This document shows positions 33,561-42,993 of a DNA stretch of 64,000 bases, one piece after another; position 1 is the first letter of the stretch, and each line of letters begins with the position of its first letter. Source of the DNA: Roseibium aggregatum. Its GTDB lineage: Bacteria; Pseudomonadota; Alphaproteobacteria; Rhizobiales; Stappiaceae. The stretch lies in assembly GCF_017309185.1 (NCBI RefSeq), contig NZ_JAEKJZ010000001.1:620001-684000 (forward strand). Reading direction: 5' to 3'. Position numbers and translations under genes: made by a program. The notes under the pieces are model-generated. The model worked only from the letters and a program-made list of their open reading frames with translations, made no database searches and was not told the DNA's origin.

Positions 33561-34925
33561 ATGACCGACTCCCCATTGCCCGATGAGGCAGCCACCGACT
33601 CCGAGGTGGCTGCGTCGCCTCTCACTCGACTGAACGAAGCACGGTGGATTCTCATCACCGCTTTGTGCGCGGCGACCTTGGGCGTTCTGTTTCACAACGT
33701 TCCGCTGTGGGCGATGGCGGCGGCTTTGGCCGCGCTGGTTCTTGTCACCGCGTTCGTGCCGCGGAAGTCGGTCGGACGCCGCGTACAGTTGAAAGCGCAA
33801 CGGGAAAGGCGGCGGATGTGGCCGGGGACAGGCATGAAGGTAACGGTCGATGCCCTGCCGACCCCGTGTTTCGTGGCGGATGGACGGGGTATTACCCGCT
33901 ACGTGAACACCCGGGCGCTTGCGCTCTACGAAGGTGTGAAGCCGGGCGATCCGTTGTCGTTTTCCCTGCGGGCCCCATCCTTGCTTGAAGCGTTCGACAG
34001 GGTGTGCGCCACCGGTGGGGAGGAACGGATCAGCTGGATCGAAAAGGTTCCGACCGAGACCTGGTACGAAGCTCACATTGCGCCGATCTACATGCCGGGG
34101 GCGCAGGGCAAGGAGATCGAGGAGCGCAAGACGCATCTTCCCGATTTCATTCTCGTCGTTATCCAGGACCTGACCGAAAACCGCCGGCTGGAACGCATGC
34201 GGACGGACTTTGTTGCGAATGCGAGTCATGAGTTGCGCACACCGCTGGCCTCCCTGACCGGATTCATCGAAACGCTTCAGGGACCGGCCAAAAACGATCC
34301 GGAAGCGCAGGACCGGTTCTTGACGATCATGCTGGATCAGGCAGGCCGCATGCGCCGCCTGATCGACGACATCCTGTCCTTGTCGCGGATCGAACTGAAG
34401 GCGCATGTCCGGCCGGCGAGTGTGGTCGATATGGCCGAAATCGTCCGCCACACCGCGGACGCCCTGTCGCCGGTGGCGAAGGAGATGGACGCCAGGATCC
34501 GTGTGCAGGTCCCTGAGGTTCCCGTGAAGGTGAGGGGAGATCGCGACGAGCTCATCCAGGTGACTGAAAACCTGATGGAAAATGCGCTGAAATACGGAAG
34601 CGGCGGCAAGTTCGTCGATGTAACCCTGGAATGGCAGGAGGGTGCGCAGGACGGGCCCGGCTGCCTGATGTCGGTGCGCGACTACGGCGATGGCATTCCG
34701 CCTGAGCATTTGCCGCGGCTGACCGAGCGGTTTTACCGTGTCGATGTCGAGTCCAGCCGGGCGATGAAGGGGACCGGGCTGGGTCTGGCGATCGTGAAAC
34801 ACATTCTTACCCGGCACCGCGGCCGGATGGAAATCGAAAGCGAGCCGGGCAAGGGAGCGACGTTCAAGGTCAAGCTTCCCACCATCGAGGCTTCCGAGGG
34901 CATGCAGGAAAAAGCGACCGCCTGA
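33561..34925 (+). CDS. phoR: Phosphate-regulon sensor histidine kinase
   Basis: 454 residues. Two N-terminal membrane helices (about 27-65), a PAS-like sensor region (ALPTPCFVADGRG), then the transmitter: HisKA box VANASHELRTPLASLTG (His near 223), N box NLMENALKYG, G1 DYGDGIPPEHL, F box FYRVD, and G2 GTGLGLAI. It autophosphorylates and passes phosphate to PhoB when phosphate is scarce; PstSCAB/PhoU silence it in rich conditions. This is the first gene of the Pho locus, with phoB last. The start ATG 33561 is preceded by a poor Shine-Dalgarno. Confidence 0.92.
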   Translation: MTDSPLPDEAATDSEVAASPLTRLNEARWILITALCAATLGVLFHNVPLWAMAAALAALVLVTAFVPRKSVGRRVQLKAQRERRRMWPGTGMKVTVDALPTPCFVADGRGITRYVNTRALALYEGVKPGDPLSFSLRAPSLLEAFDRVCATGGEERISWIEKVPTETWYEAHIAPIYMPGAQGKEIEERKTHLPDFILVVIQDLTENRRLERMRTDFVANASHELRTPLASLTGFIETLQGPAKNDPEAQDRFLTIMLDQAGRMRRLIDDILSLSRIELKAHVRPASVVDMAEIVRHTADALSPVAKEMDARIRVQVPEVPVKVRGDRDELIQVTENLMENALKYGSGGKFVDVTLEWQEGAQDGPGCLMSVRDYGDGIPPEHLPRLTERFYRVDVESSRAMKGTGLGLAIVKHILTRHRGRMEIESEPGKGATFKVKLPTIEASEGMQEKATA

Positions 34926-35045
34926 AGATTTTTTCCCGCCAGTGTCGTCGTACTGAAATTTGACGATGTTACCCAGGATCAACTGGAGGTGGTCCCGCCG
35001 GTTGATTCCGAGAGCATGAATTGAAGACGATACGGGAGTTTGCAG

Positions 35046-36053
35046 GTGGCGAAACATTTCACGGCCCGCGCTTTATCGAGTTGCATGCTTTGCCTGAGCC
35101 TCTTTATCCCGATGTCCGCCGCGGCAAGGGACCGCCTGTTGATCGTGGGATCGTCGACCGTATTTCCGTTCGCGACAGCGGTCGCCGAAGAAGTCGGCAA
35201 GACCGGACTCAAATACCCGATTGTCGAATCGACCGGTTCCGGCGCGGGCTTTGCCCTGTTCTGCAAGGGGGCCGGGGAAAACACTCCGGATATAACCAAC
35301 GCCTCGCGGCGGATGAAGCCGTCGGAACTGGAAACCTGCATGGCCAACGGCGTGACGCCGGTCGAGATCAAGATCGGCTATGACGGCATCGTTCTGGCGA
35401 ATTCCGTCAAGGGGCCGAAATTCTCACTGACGGTGGAGCAGATCTTTCAAGCCTTGGCGGGCAAGCTGCCCTCAGGCAACGGGGTCCGGGACAATCCCAA
35501 CGTCTCGTGGTCCGACATCGCAGCCGGGCTGCCGGCCGAAAAGATCGAGGTGCTCGGTCCACCGCCAACATCCGGTACGCGGGACGCCTTCGAGGAACTT
35601 GTGATGGAGGTGGGTTGCGAAGCGGTCGGAGGCCTGGAAGAGGACCATTGCACCCTTATCCGCCGCGACGGCGCCTTTGTCGAAGCCGGAGAGAACGACG
35701 ATCTGATTGTCGGCGCGCTGGAAGAAAACCCGGTGACTGTCGGGATGTTCGGTTATTCGTTCCTGGTGAAGAACACGGGACGCATTCAAAGCGTCGGTGT
35801 GAATGGCGTCGAGCCGACGCTCGATAATATTGCCTCCGGTAAATATCCGGTCTCGAGGCCGCTTTATTTCTATATCAAGAAAGAACATGTCGGAGAGATC
35901 CCCGGGCTTGAGGATTATGTCGCGGAATTCACCGGTGAAGCGGCGTGGGGAGACGAAGGCTATCTGGCGGCAAAGGGCCTCATTCCGCTTGCCCCCGACG
36001 ACCGGCAAGCAGAGGCGGACAAAAGCCGCCACCTGAACGCCTTGCGATTTTAA
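35046..36053 (+). CDS. PstS-family phosphate-binding protein, paralogue 1
   Basis: 335 residues with a signal peptide (ALSSCMLCLSLFIPMSAAARD). The ligand segments are those of PstS: IVGSSTVFPFATAVAE, VESTGSGAGF, DITNASRRM, IGYDGIVLANS, GPPPTSGTRDAFEELV and YPVSRPLYFYIKKEH. GTG 35046 was chosen because GGGAG lies seven bases ahead; TTG 35040 overlaps that site. It lies between phoR and the second pstS. Its ordinary codon usage and the lack of a visible Pho box suggest lower expression than the second copy. It could be a higher-affinity or signalling variant. Confidence 0.88.
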   Translation: MAKHFTARALSSCMLCLSLFIPMSAAARDRLLIVGSSTVFPFATAVAEEVGKTGLKYPIVESTGSGAGFALFCKGAGENTPDITNASRRMKPSELETCMANGVTPVEIKIGYDGIVLANSVKGPKFSLTVEQIFQALAGKLPSGNGVRDNPNVSWSDIAAGLPAEKIEVLGPPPTSGTRDAFEELVMEVGCEAVGGLEEDHCTLIRRDGAFVEAGENDDLIVGALEENPVTVGMFGYSFLVKNTGRIQSVGVNGVEPTLDNIASGKYPVSRPLYFYIKKEHVGEIPGLEDYVAEFTGEAAWGDEGYLAAKGLIPLAPDDRQAEADKSRHLNALRF

Positions 36054-36160
36054 CCCAACCCGCAACCAACAGGCCCCGTCTGATGGCTCCCTCCGGTTTG
36101 CGGGCAAGGCGCGTTGCGCAGGGTGGCCTGATTGGGCATTCAAGCGCCGCAACGCTGTCC

Positions 36161-36171
36161 GGGGGGGGGGG
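36161..36171. repeat. G11 homopolymer
   Basis: Eleven consecutive G residues after ...GCTGTCC and before CGGAACGGG. The length could vary by slippage, or be miscounted by sequencing. It sits about 260 bases upstream of the Pho box and 390 before pstS. Confidence 0.9.
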
Positions 36172-36418
36172 CGGAACGGGTCGCCAGATGCCGCGTCTGA
36201 ATCCCGTTTTTGCGGCGTTGTGCGTCTCGGCCGGGATCCGGCATCGATGCCCCCGCGTCGCACGGATCGGGGCGGCCGTACATTCCTTTGGGGAAACCCT
36301 CTATAGCCTCTTCGCGGGAGACTGCGCTGCGTGCTCAGTCGCGTGCCTTTTGCGATGGGTATGTCTGACACAAAACATTTAAGAAACGAAAAAATGTCAT
36401 ATGTAGCAATGACTTAAA

Positions 36419-36458
36419 TTGTCACAAAACTGAAAATAAACTGTCATAGAACTCTCAC
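36419..36458 (+). promoter_or_regulatory. Pho box, four 11-bp units
   Basis: Seven-base units recur every 11 bases: TTGTCAC (36419), CTGAAAA (36430), CTGTCAT (36441), CTCTCAC (36452), each separated by four A-rich bases. This matches the PhoB-box layout of CTGTCAT-like repeats with A/T-rich spacers. It lies about 100 bases before the pstS start, consistent with PhoB activation under phosphate limitation. Confidence 0.85.
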
Positions 36459-36557
36459 TCACGGAGCCTACGGTCCCGTCATCGCTCATGCACCGCGATG
36501 ATTGTTGCAGTGCATGGTGATCATCTAGAAACCTTGACATTCAAAGGGAGTGGTCAA

Positions 36558-37598
36558 GTGAAATTTACGACCCTCGTTAGTGCAACTGCTCTGGCCGTTG
36601 CTTCCACCGCATTCGTTGGTGCTGCTCAGGCTCGCGACCAGGTTCAGATCGCTGGTTCCTCCACCGTTCTGCCTTACGCTTCCATCGTCGCTGAAGCTTT
36701 CGGTGAAAACACCGACTTCCCGACCCCGGTTGTTGAATCCGGCGGTTCTTCCGCTGGTCTGAAGAAGTTCTGCACCGGCGTTGGCGAAAACACCATCGAC
36801 GTGGCGAACGCTTCCCGCAAGATCCGCGAGAAGGAAATCAAGGCGTGTGCGGAAGCCGGTGTCAAAGACATCATCGAAGTACGCATCGGTTATGACGGCA
36901 TCGTTTTCGCTTCCCAGAAAACCGGTCCGGACTTCACCGCCTTCACGCAGGCTCAGTGGTTCAACGCCCTGTCCCCGAAGGTCCTGAAAGACGGTGAAAT
37001 CGTCGACAACCCCTACACCAGGTGGTCCGAAGTCGACGCAGCCCTGCCGGACGTCGAAATCGCTGCTTACATCCCGGGCACCAAGCACGGCACCCGCGAA
37101 GTCTTCGAAGAGAAGGTTCTGGCGGTTGGTTGTGAAGAAACCGGCGCTCTGAAGGCCATGATCGACGGCGGTATGTCCGAAGACGACGCTGAAGACGCTT
37201 GCATCGCGGTCCGCACCGACGGCAAGTCTGTCGACATCGACGGCGACTACACCGAAACCCTGGCGCGCATCGACTCCAACCCGAACGGCGTTGGCGTTTT
37301 CGGCCTGGCTTTCTACGAAAACAACACCGACAAGCTGAAAGTCGGAACCATGGCCGGTATTGCTCCGTCCACCGAGACCATCGCTTCCGGTGAGTATCCG
37401 GTTTCCCGTCCGCTGTTCTTCTACATCAAGAAGGCGCACATCGGCGTGATCCCGGGCCTGAAGGAATACGCTCAGTTCTTCGTCTCCGACGAGATTGCCG
37501 GTCCGGACGGCCCGCTGGCTCAGTACGGCCTGGTCTCCGATCCGGAGCTGGCCGCTACCCAGGCTTCCATCGAAGCTGAAGAAACGATGGGCCAGTAA
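36558..37598 (+). CDS. pstS: High-affinity phosphate-binding protein PstS
   Basis: 346 residues. Signal peptide VSATALAVASTAFVGAAQA with cleavage before RDQVQ. The binding segments are IAGSSTVLPYASIVAEAF, VVESGGSSAGLKKFC, DVANASRKI, IGYDGIVFAS, GTKHGTREVFEE and YPVSRPLFFYIKKAH. GTG 36558 is preferred: AAGGGAG is seven bases upstream and the signal peptide starts there; the frame opens 20 codons earlier. Codons are strongly biased (GCT, GTT, CTG, ACC, AAC, TTC) compared with the neighbours, the mark of a very highly expressed periplasmic protein. A Pho box lies upstream and a GC hairpin downstream limits read-through into pstC. Confidence 0.93.
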   Translation: MKFTTLVSATALAVASTAFVGAAQARDQVQIAGSSTVLPYASIVAEAFGENTDFPTPVVESGGSSAGLKKFCTGVGENTIDVANASRKIREKEIKACAEAGVKDIIEVRIGYDGIVFASQKTGPDFTAFTQAQWFNALSPKVLKDGEIVDNPYTRWSEVDAALPDVEIAAYIPGTKHGTREVFEEKVLAVGCEETGALKAMIDGGMSEDDAEDACIAVRTDGKSVDIDGDYTETLARIDSNPNGVGVFGLAFYENNTDKLKVGTMAGIAPSTETIASGEYPVSRPLFFYIKKAHIGVIPGLKEYAQFFVSDEIAGPDGPLAQYGLVSDPELAATQASIEAEETMGQ

Positions 37599-37612
37599 GC
37601 ACATCCTTTCCG

Positions 37613-37636
37613 GAAGGGCGGCCCAGGCCGCCCTTC
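37613..37636 (+). terminator. Hairpin between pstS and pstC
   Basis: A perfect 10-bp GC-rich stem (GAAGGGCGGC 37613-37622 with GCCGCCCTTC 37627-37636), loop CCAG, followed by TTCGTCTT. It lies in the 66-base gap. Such elements after binding-protein genes keep pstS mRNA high relative to the permease genes. Confidence 0.6.
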
Positions 37637-37664
37637 TTCGTCTTCCTGCCGGTTGGGTCGCCCT

Positions 37665-39134
37665 ATGTCACTTCCATATATTCTTCTCGCGCTGTTGATC
37701 CTGGCTGTTGCCGGGTTTTTCGTTGGCCGCGGAAAAGCTTTAAGTTCAGCTAATGGGGATCCCCGGATCCTGCATTCTCTGCCAGGTTATTATGGCTGGA
37801 ACGTCGTTGTTTTGACGCTGGTGCCTTCGCTCCTCGTTCTGATCGTCTGGCTGATCGTGCAGCCGGCCGTCATCAACAACCATGTTTCCTCGATGATTTC
37901 GGAAGAAACGGCCGCGGCAAGCTCGCTGGATCTTGTCATGAGCGATGTCGCCCGCGTGGCCGACGGCCTCGATCTGGCAGTGTCTCAAGGTGCGATGGAC
38001 GCCGAAATGGCCAACTCCATCCGGACGGAACTGACGGATGTCCGTGGCCGTCTGGGGCAGGTCGGTGTCGCCCTCGGATCCAATGTCACCGCCGAGACGC
38101 TACGCGCCGCCCAGTCCTATCGGGGCTGGAACGCCACCGGCCTGCTGTTCCGTACGATTGGCGTGCTCGCCGTCGCTGTGCTTGGCTTTGTCCTGGGCGT
38201 GATACGCACCAATCCGGACTTCAGGGCACGCAACAGTGTCGAGACGGTTGTCCGTTACATTCTCATTGCGGCTGCCTCGATCGCGATCTTGACCACGGTC
38301 GGCATCGTGCTTTCGCTGATTTTCAACACGGTCGAATTTTTCCGCCTGTATCCGGCGACGGACTTCTTCTTCGGCCTGACCTGGTCGCCGAGCTTTGGCG
38401 GCGGTTCCGAACTTGGCATCGTGCCGCTGATCTGGGCGACAATGTATATCTCGCTCATCGCGTTGGCGGTGGCCGTGCCGATCGGTTTGTTCGCCGCGGT
38501 CTATCTTTCGGAATATGCGACGCCGCATGTCCGGGCGATCGCCAAACCGCTTCTGGAGATCCTCGCCGGCATTCCGACCATCGTTTACGGCCTTTTCGCC
38601 CTGTTGACCGTCGGTCCGCTCCTGATGAACGTCTTCGGCGGCGGCGGTGTTCTGGGTGTCGGCTGGATGCAGGGCGCCTCCTCGGTATTCACCGCGGGCG
38701 TTGTCATGGGCATCATGCTGATCCCGTTCGTGAGCTCGCTGTCCGACGACATCATCAACGCCGTGCCGCAGGCCATGCGCGACGGGTCCCTGGGACTGGG
38801 CGCGACCCACTCGGAAACCGTGAAGCAGGTCATCCTGCCAGCGGCTCTGCCGGGCATCGTCGGCGCTATCCTGCTGGCGGCCTCGCGCGCCATCGGTGAA
38901 ACGATGATCGTCGTGCTCGGTGCCGGTGCCGCGGCGCGCCTGAGCGTGAATCCGCTGGAGGCCATGACCACGGTGACGGCGAAAATTGTCAGTCAGCTCA
39001 CCGGCGACGCCGACTTTGCCTCGCCCGAGGCGCTGGTCGCCTTCGCGCTCGGCATGACGCTCTTCGTCGTGACGCTGATGCTCAACATCGTTGCACTCTA
39101 CATCGTGCGCAAGTACCGGGAGCAGTACGACTAA
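37665..39134 (+). CDS. pstC: Phosphate ABC transporter permease PstC
   Basis: 489 residues. The C-terminal about 300 residues form the permease with its MetI-like core, IVYGLFALLTVGP and the EAA loop region DGSLGLGATHSETVKQVILP, and six helices. The N-terminal about 180 residues add two or three membrane segments flanking a periplasmic helical stretch (residues about 75-150); this long form is usual in alphaproteobacteria. ATG 37665 rather than the in-frame TTG 37653. The stop overlaps the pstA start by one base, so translation is coupled. Confidence 0.92.
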   Translation: MSLPYILLALLILAVAGFFVGRGKALSSANGDPRILHSLPGYYGWNVVVLTLVPSLLVLIVWLIVQPAVINNHVSSMISEETAAASSLDLVMSDVARVADGLDLAVSQGAMDAEMANSIRTELTDVRGRLGQVGVALGSNVTAETLRAAQSYRGWNATGLLFRTIGVLAVAVLGFVLGVIRTNPDFRARNSVETVVRYILIAAASIAILTTVGIVLSLIFNTVEFFRLYPATDFFFGLTWSPSFGGGSELGIVPLIWATMYISLIALAVAVPIGLFAAVYLSEYATPHVRAIAKPLLEILAGIPTIVYGLFALLTVGPLLMNVFGGGGVLGVGWMQGASSVFTAGVVMGIMLIPFVSSLSDDIINAVPQAMRDGSLGLGATHSETVKQVILPAALPGIVGAILLAASRAIGETMIVVLGAGAAARLSVNPLEAMTTVTAKIVSQLTGDADFASPEALVAFALGMTLFVVTLMLNIVALYIVRKYREQYD

Positions 39135-40486
39135 TGACCGACACGACCCTTACCCCTCCGTCGGACACCTCCAATGCTCCGACGCCGCACAAGATCAAGT
39201 CGATCCTTGAGCCCGACGCCCTGACCCGCAAGCGCAACGCCGCCGAGGCGCGCTTCAAGATCTACGGCATCGTCGCCATCGCAATCGGTCTCTTCTTCCT
39301 GGTTGCGCTGCTCTGGGCCATCCTGGCGAACGGACTTGGCGCCTTCCAGCAGACGTTTCTGAAAGTGGATATTCCGCTCAATCAGGAACAGATCGAGGCT
39401 GCCGAAAAGTCCGTGGTGAAGACCTCGAAGTACCGTGCGATCATTGACGGTGCCTTCGCCAAGGAACTGACGGACGCGAACATCACCACCGACATGTCGG
39501 CGCGTGACCTGCAGAAGCTGTTCTCCTCGGGGGCCGCCGCAACGGTTCGCGAGTATGCGCTGGCCAACCCGGACAGGATCGGGTCCACCGTAACCTTCGA
39601 ACTCGTCGCATCCTCGCGCGTCGATGGCTATCTCAAGGGCCGTGTGAAACGCGAAGATCTGGTTGAGGACAAGAACCTGGACGCCGCTCACCTGGATCTG
39701 AGCGATCAGCTCGAAGACGCGGGCATTCTGGAAAAGCGGTTCAACTGGGCGTTCATAACCGGAACCGACGCCTCCGACTCCCGTCCCGAACAGGCCGGTA
39801 TCGGCGCTTCGATGATCGGCTCCTTCTTCATGATGCTGGTCGTGCTCTTCCTGTCGCTGCCGATCGGTGTCGCCGCCTCGATCTACCTTGAGGAATTCGC
39901 GCCTCAGAACAGGGTCACCGACCTGATCGAGGTGAACATCTCCAACCTGGCCGCCGTTCCGTCCATAGTGTTCGGTATTCTGGGTCTGGCGGTGTTCATC
40001 CAGTTCATGCATCTGCCGCAATCCGCGCCTCTGGTCGGCGGTCTGGTGCTGACGCTGATGACCCTGCCGACGATCATCATCTCGACGCGCGCGTCGCTCA
40101 AGGCGGTTCCGCCGAGCATCCGTGACGCGGCCCTCGGGATCGGTGCGTCGAAAATGCAGTCGATCTTCCACCACGTTCTGCCGCTGGCGATGCCGGGCAT
40201 CCTGACCGGAACCATCATCGGTCTGGCGCAGGCGCTTGGAGAAACGGCTCCGCTGCTTCTGATCGGCATGGTCGGCTTCATCGCCTCCAACTATCCGGAC
40301 GGGGTGGCTGCCGGCTTCTTCTCGCCGAACTCCGCGATGCCGGCCCAGATCTATGAATGGGCGAAGCGTGCCGACCCGGCCTTCTACGAGCGCGCCTGGG
40401 GCGGCATCATCGTCCTGCTGATTTTCCTCATGACCATGAACATTATCGCGATCATCCTGCGCCGCAGGTTTGAGCGCCGCTGGTAA
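39134..40486 (+). CDS. pstA: Phosphate ABC transporter permease PstA
   Basis: 450 residues. The permease half ends in the EAA loop ([20 protein letters not shown]) and [14 protein letters not shown], with [20 protein letters not shown] near the start of the transmembrane core. The N-terminal about 200 residues contain one membrane helix (about 47-70) and a long extracytoplasmic insert. The ATG shares its first base with the pstC stop. It forms the heterodimeric phosphate channel with PstC. Confidence 0.93.
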   Translation: MTDTTLTPPSDTSNAPTPHKIKSILEPDALTRKRNAAEARFKIYGIVAIAIGLFFLVALLWAILANGLGAFQQTFLKVDIPLNQEQIEAAEKSVVKTSKYRAIIDGAFAKELTDANITTDMSARDLQKLFSSGAAATVREYALANPDRIGSTVTFELVASSRVDGYLKGRVKREDLVEDKNLDAAHLDLSDQLEDAGILEKRFNWAFITGTDASDSRPEQAGIGASMIGSFFMMLVVLFLSLPIGVAASIYLEEFAPQNRVTDLIEVNISNLAAVPSIVFGILGLAVFIQFMHLPQSAPLVGGLVLTLMTLPTIIISTRASLKAVPPSIRDAALGIGASKMQSIFHHVLPLAMPGILTGTIIGLAQALGETAPLLLIGMVGFIASNYPDGVAAGFFSPNSAMPAQIYEWAKRADPAFYERAWGGIIVLLIFLMTMNIIAIILRRRFERRW

Positions 40487-40497
40487 GGATGGATCCG

Positions 40498-41295
40498 ATG
40501 AACGAAATGCCGAACATTGAACAGGCGAACGAAATGACTGCTAGCAAGATTTCCGCAGACAAGGTGCAGGTCTATTACGGCGACACGCACGCCATCAAGG
40601 ACGTTGACATCGAAATTGAGCCGCGGACCGTCACCGCCTTCATCGGTCCGTCCGGCTGCGGCAAGTCCACGTTCCTCCGGACCTTGAACCGCATGAACGA
40701 TACGATCGACATCTGCCGGGTCGAAGGCAGCATCAAGATCGACGGGGAAGACATCTACGACCCCAAGGTCGATCCGGTGCAGTTGCGCGCGAAGGTCGGC
40801 ATGGTGTTCCAGAAGCCGAACCCGTTCCCGAAGTCGATCTATGACAACATCGCCTACGGCCCGCGCATTCACGGTCTGGCCAGAAACAAGAGCGAACTGG
40901 ATGACATCGTCTCCTCCAGCCTGCAAAAGGCCGGGCTTTGGGAAGAGGTTAAAAACCGTCTGGACGAGCCTGGAACCGGCATGTCGGGCGGTCAGCAGCA
41001 GCGCCTGTGCATCGCCCGCGCCATTGCGGTCAGCCCGGAAGTGATCCTGATGGATGAACCCTGCTCGGCCCTCGATCCGATCGCGACCGCCAAGGTCGAA
41101 GAACTGATCGACGAACTGCGCGAGAATTTCACGATCGTGATCGTGACGCACTCCATGCAGCAGGCGGCGCGCGTCTCTCAGCGCACGGCGTTCTTCCACC
41201 TGGGTGTTCTGGTTGAGGAAGGTCCGACGCAGGAGATCTTTACCAATCCGAAAGACAAGCGTACGCAGGACTATATCACTGGCCGCTTCGGCTAA
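40498..41295 (+). CDS. pstB: Phosphate ABC transporter ATPase PstB
   Basis: 265 residues. Walker [11 protein letters not shown] loop [15 protein letters not shown] (the PstB fingerprint), ABC signature [14 protein letters not shown], Walker [16 protein letters not shown] and the switch [11 protein letters not shown] 40498 has AAGGA eight bases before it; ATG 40489 would add three residues but overlaps the upstream ribosome site. It energises phosphate import by PstCA and passes transport state to PhoR through PhoU. Confidence 0.96.
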   Translation: MNEMPNIEQANEMTASKISADKVQVYYGDTHAIKDVDIEIEPRTVTAFIGPSGCGKSTFLRTLNRMNDTIDICRVEGSIKIDGEDIYDPKVDPVQLRAKVGMVFQKPNPFPKSIYDNIAYGPRIHGLARNKSELDDIVSSSLQKAGLWEEVKNRLDEPGTGMSGGQQQRLCIARAIAVSPEVILMDEPCSALDPIATAKVEELIDELRENFTIVIVTHSMQQAARVSQRTAFFHLGVLVEEGPTQEIFTNPKDKRTQDYITGRFG

Positions 41296-41328
41296 GCGCG
41301 TATATCCGATTTCTTAAGGGGACACAGG

Positions 41329-42027
41329 ATGTCTGAACATACAGTCAGGGCTTTCGACGAGGATCTGACGGCCGTTGCCGGCAAGGTTGCCGAAATGGGC
41401 GGCCTGGCGGAAAAGGCCTTCGCGGACGCGGTATCGGCTTTGGTGACAGGGGATACGGATCTCGCCCGGGCCACGGTCAAGGGGGACGAGCGTCTCGACA
41501 CCCTTTACATGGAGGTTGAAGCCAGCGTCATCGAATTGATCGCGCGCCGTCAGCCCATGGGGCAGGACCTGCGCGAAGTCGCGGCCGCGACCCGCATCTC
41601 CAACGACCTGGAACGGGTTGGCGATCTGGCCAAGAACGTCGCCAAACGCGTTCTCGCCATCGACAGCGACCTGCAATCCAAGAAACTCGCCATTGGCGTT
41701 GAGCACATGACCGAGCTTGCCCTCAACCAGCTCAAGACCGTTCTGGACGCCTATACCCGCAAGGACGCCGAAGCCGCCCGCCGCGTGCAGGCCGCCGACG
41801 CCGAAGTCGACGCCATCTACACGTCGATCTTCCGTGAACTGTTGACCTACATGATGGAAGACCCGCGCGTCATCACACAATGCGTGCATCTTCTGTTCTG
41901 TGCCAAGAACATCGAGCGCATCGGCGACCACGCGACCAATATCGCGGAAAACGTCTACTTCATGGTCACCGGGGAACGTCTGCCGGAGGATCGGGAAAAG
42001 CTCGACGAAACCAGTGGAGCCGTCTAA
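41329..42027 (+). CDS. phoU: Phosphate signalling regulator PhoU
   Basis: 232 residues, two PhoU helix-bundle repeats. The metal-binding motif occurs twice: ATRISNDLERVGDLAKNVAKR and FCAKNIERIGDHATNIAEN. It connects PstB to PhoR, silencing the kinase when phosphate is plentiful. Follows pstB by 33 bases; AGGGGA sits before the ATG. Confidence 0.95.
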   Translation: MSEHTVRAFDEDLTAVAGKVAEMGGLAEKAFADAVSALVTGDTDLARATVKGDERLDTLYMEVEASVIELIARRQPMGQDLREVAAATRISNDLERVGDLAKNVAKRVLAIDSDLQSKKLAIGVEHMTELALNQLKTVLDAYTRKDAEAARRVQAADAEVDAIYTSIFRELLTYMMEDPRVITQCVHLLFCAKNIERIGDHATNIAENVYFMVTGERLPEDREKLDETSGAV

Positions 42028-42102
42028 CCGCCGGGACAATCGGCGCGGAAAAGATCCGGCCGGCGCTTCGGTGCCGGCTGCTGCAATTTGGAGCGAGAAT
42101 TC

Positions 42103-42801
42103 ATGCCGAAGGTGCTCATCGTTGAAGACGAAGAACCGCTCAGCCTTCTGTTAAGATACAATCTGGAAGCCGAAGGATACTCGGTCGAGTCCTGTATACG
42201 GGGCGACGAAGCAGAGATCCGGCTGCGTGAAAGCCTTCCCGACCTTCTTCTGCTTGACTGGATGTTGCCGGGTCTCTCGGGCATCGAACTCTGCCGTCGC
42301 CTGCGCGCGCGCGAGGACACCGAACGCCTGCCCGTGATCATGCTCACCGCCCGCGGTGAGGAAGCCGAGCGCATTCGCGGTCTTTCGACGGGCGCCGACG
42401 ATTATGTCGTCAAACCGTTTTCGGTTCCGGAACTGATGGCCCGTGTCAGGGCGATTTTGCGCAGAGCGAGCCCGGAGGTGGTGTCGACGATGCTGCGGTC
42501 CGGTGACATCGAACTCGACCGGGAAACCCATCGGGTCAGGCGCAACGCGAAAGAAATCCATCTGGGTCCGACGGAATTCCGCCTTCTGGAATTCCTGATG
42601 ACGTCGCCCGGGCGCGTCTTTTCGCGCGAACAGCTTCTCGACGGGGTCTGGGGGCACGATGTCTATGTCGACGAGCGCACGGTCGACGTTCATGTCGGCC
42701 GTCTGCGAAAGGCCCTCAACAAGGGCAAGGCAAAAGACCCGATCCGCACAGTCAGGGGCGCTGGCTACGCGTTCAACGACCAGTTCTCGGCGGTAGGCTG
42801 A
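42103..42801 (+). CDS. phoB: Phosphate-regulon response regulator PhoB
   Basis: 232 residues. The receiver domain has acidic residues in IVEDEE (8-10), phospho-acceptor Asp52 in LLLDWMLPG, Thr in MLTARGEE and Lys in VVKPFSVPEL. The OmpR-type winged helix contains LGPTEFRLLEFLMTSPGRVF, DERTVDVHVGRLRKAL and TVRGAGYAF. ATG 42103 follows GGAG; the frame opens five codons earlier. It activates the Pho box upstream of pstS and other regulon members. Last gene of the locus, followed by paired terminators. Confidence 0.95.
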   Translation: MPKVLIVEDEEPLSLLLRYNLEAEGYSVESCIRGDEAEIRLRESLPDLLLLDWMLPGLSGIELCRRLRAREDTERLPVIMLTARGEEAERIRGLSTGADDYVVKPFSVPELMARVRAILRRASPEVVSTMLRSGDIELDRETHRVRRNAKEIHLGPTEFRLLEFLMTSPGRVFSREQLLDGVWGHDVYVDERTVDVHVGRLRKALNKGKAKDPIRTVRGAGYAFNDQFSAVG

Positions 42802-42901
42802 TTTTTCGAAACGCCGGAAAAGGTGGATTCCGGGGCTATCGCCAGGGAACGCCACTCGCCTGCATCCGCGATGACGCATGACACGCAAATTTCGAAAAAC
42901 A

Positions 42902-42965
42902 AAAGGCCGGAGCCTCTGAACAGGCCCCGGCCTTTCAACGAATAAGCCCGCCGAAACGGCGGGCT
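42902..42965 (+). terminator. Tandem hairpins between phoB and gcrA
   Basis: Hairpin 1: AAAGGCCGG (42902-42910) with CCGGCCTTT (42927-42935), plus an inner GCCT/AGGC. Hairpin 2: AGCCCGCCG (42945-42953) with its complement (42957-42965), loop AAA, followed by GGTTTT. They sit between convergent genes and can stop transcription from both sides. Confidence 0.75.
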
Positions 42966-42993
42966 GGTTTTGCTGTCGGACGAACTTGTGAAG

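Larger units (their letters stand above)
36054..36557. other. 504-base intergenic region upstream of pstS
   Basis: Contains an 11-base G run (36161-36171) and the Pho box (36419-36458). Between them I see no convincing gene; the remaining sequence is GC-rich to about 36360 and becomes A/T-rich towards the promoter. Confidence 0.6.

Noticed and set aside
35945..36382. 145-residue ORF across the G11 tract, as a phase-variable gene
   Set aside because: It overlaps the end of the first pstS in another frame, is low-complexity and lacks a ribosome site.
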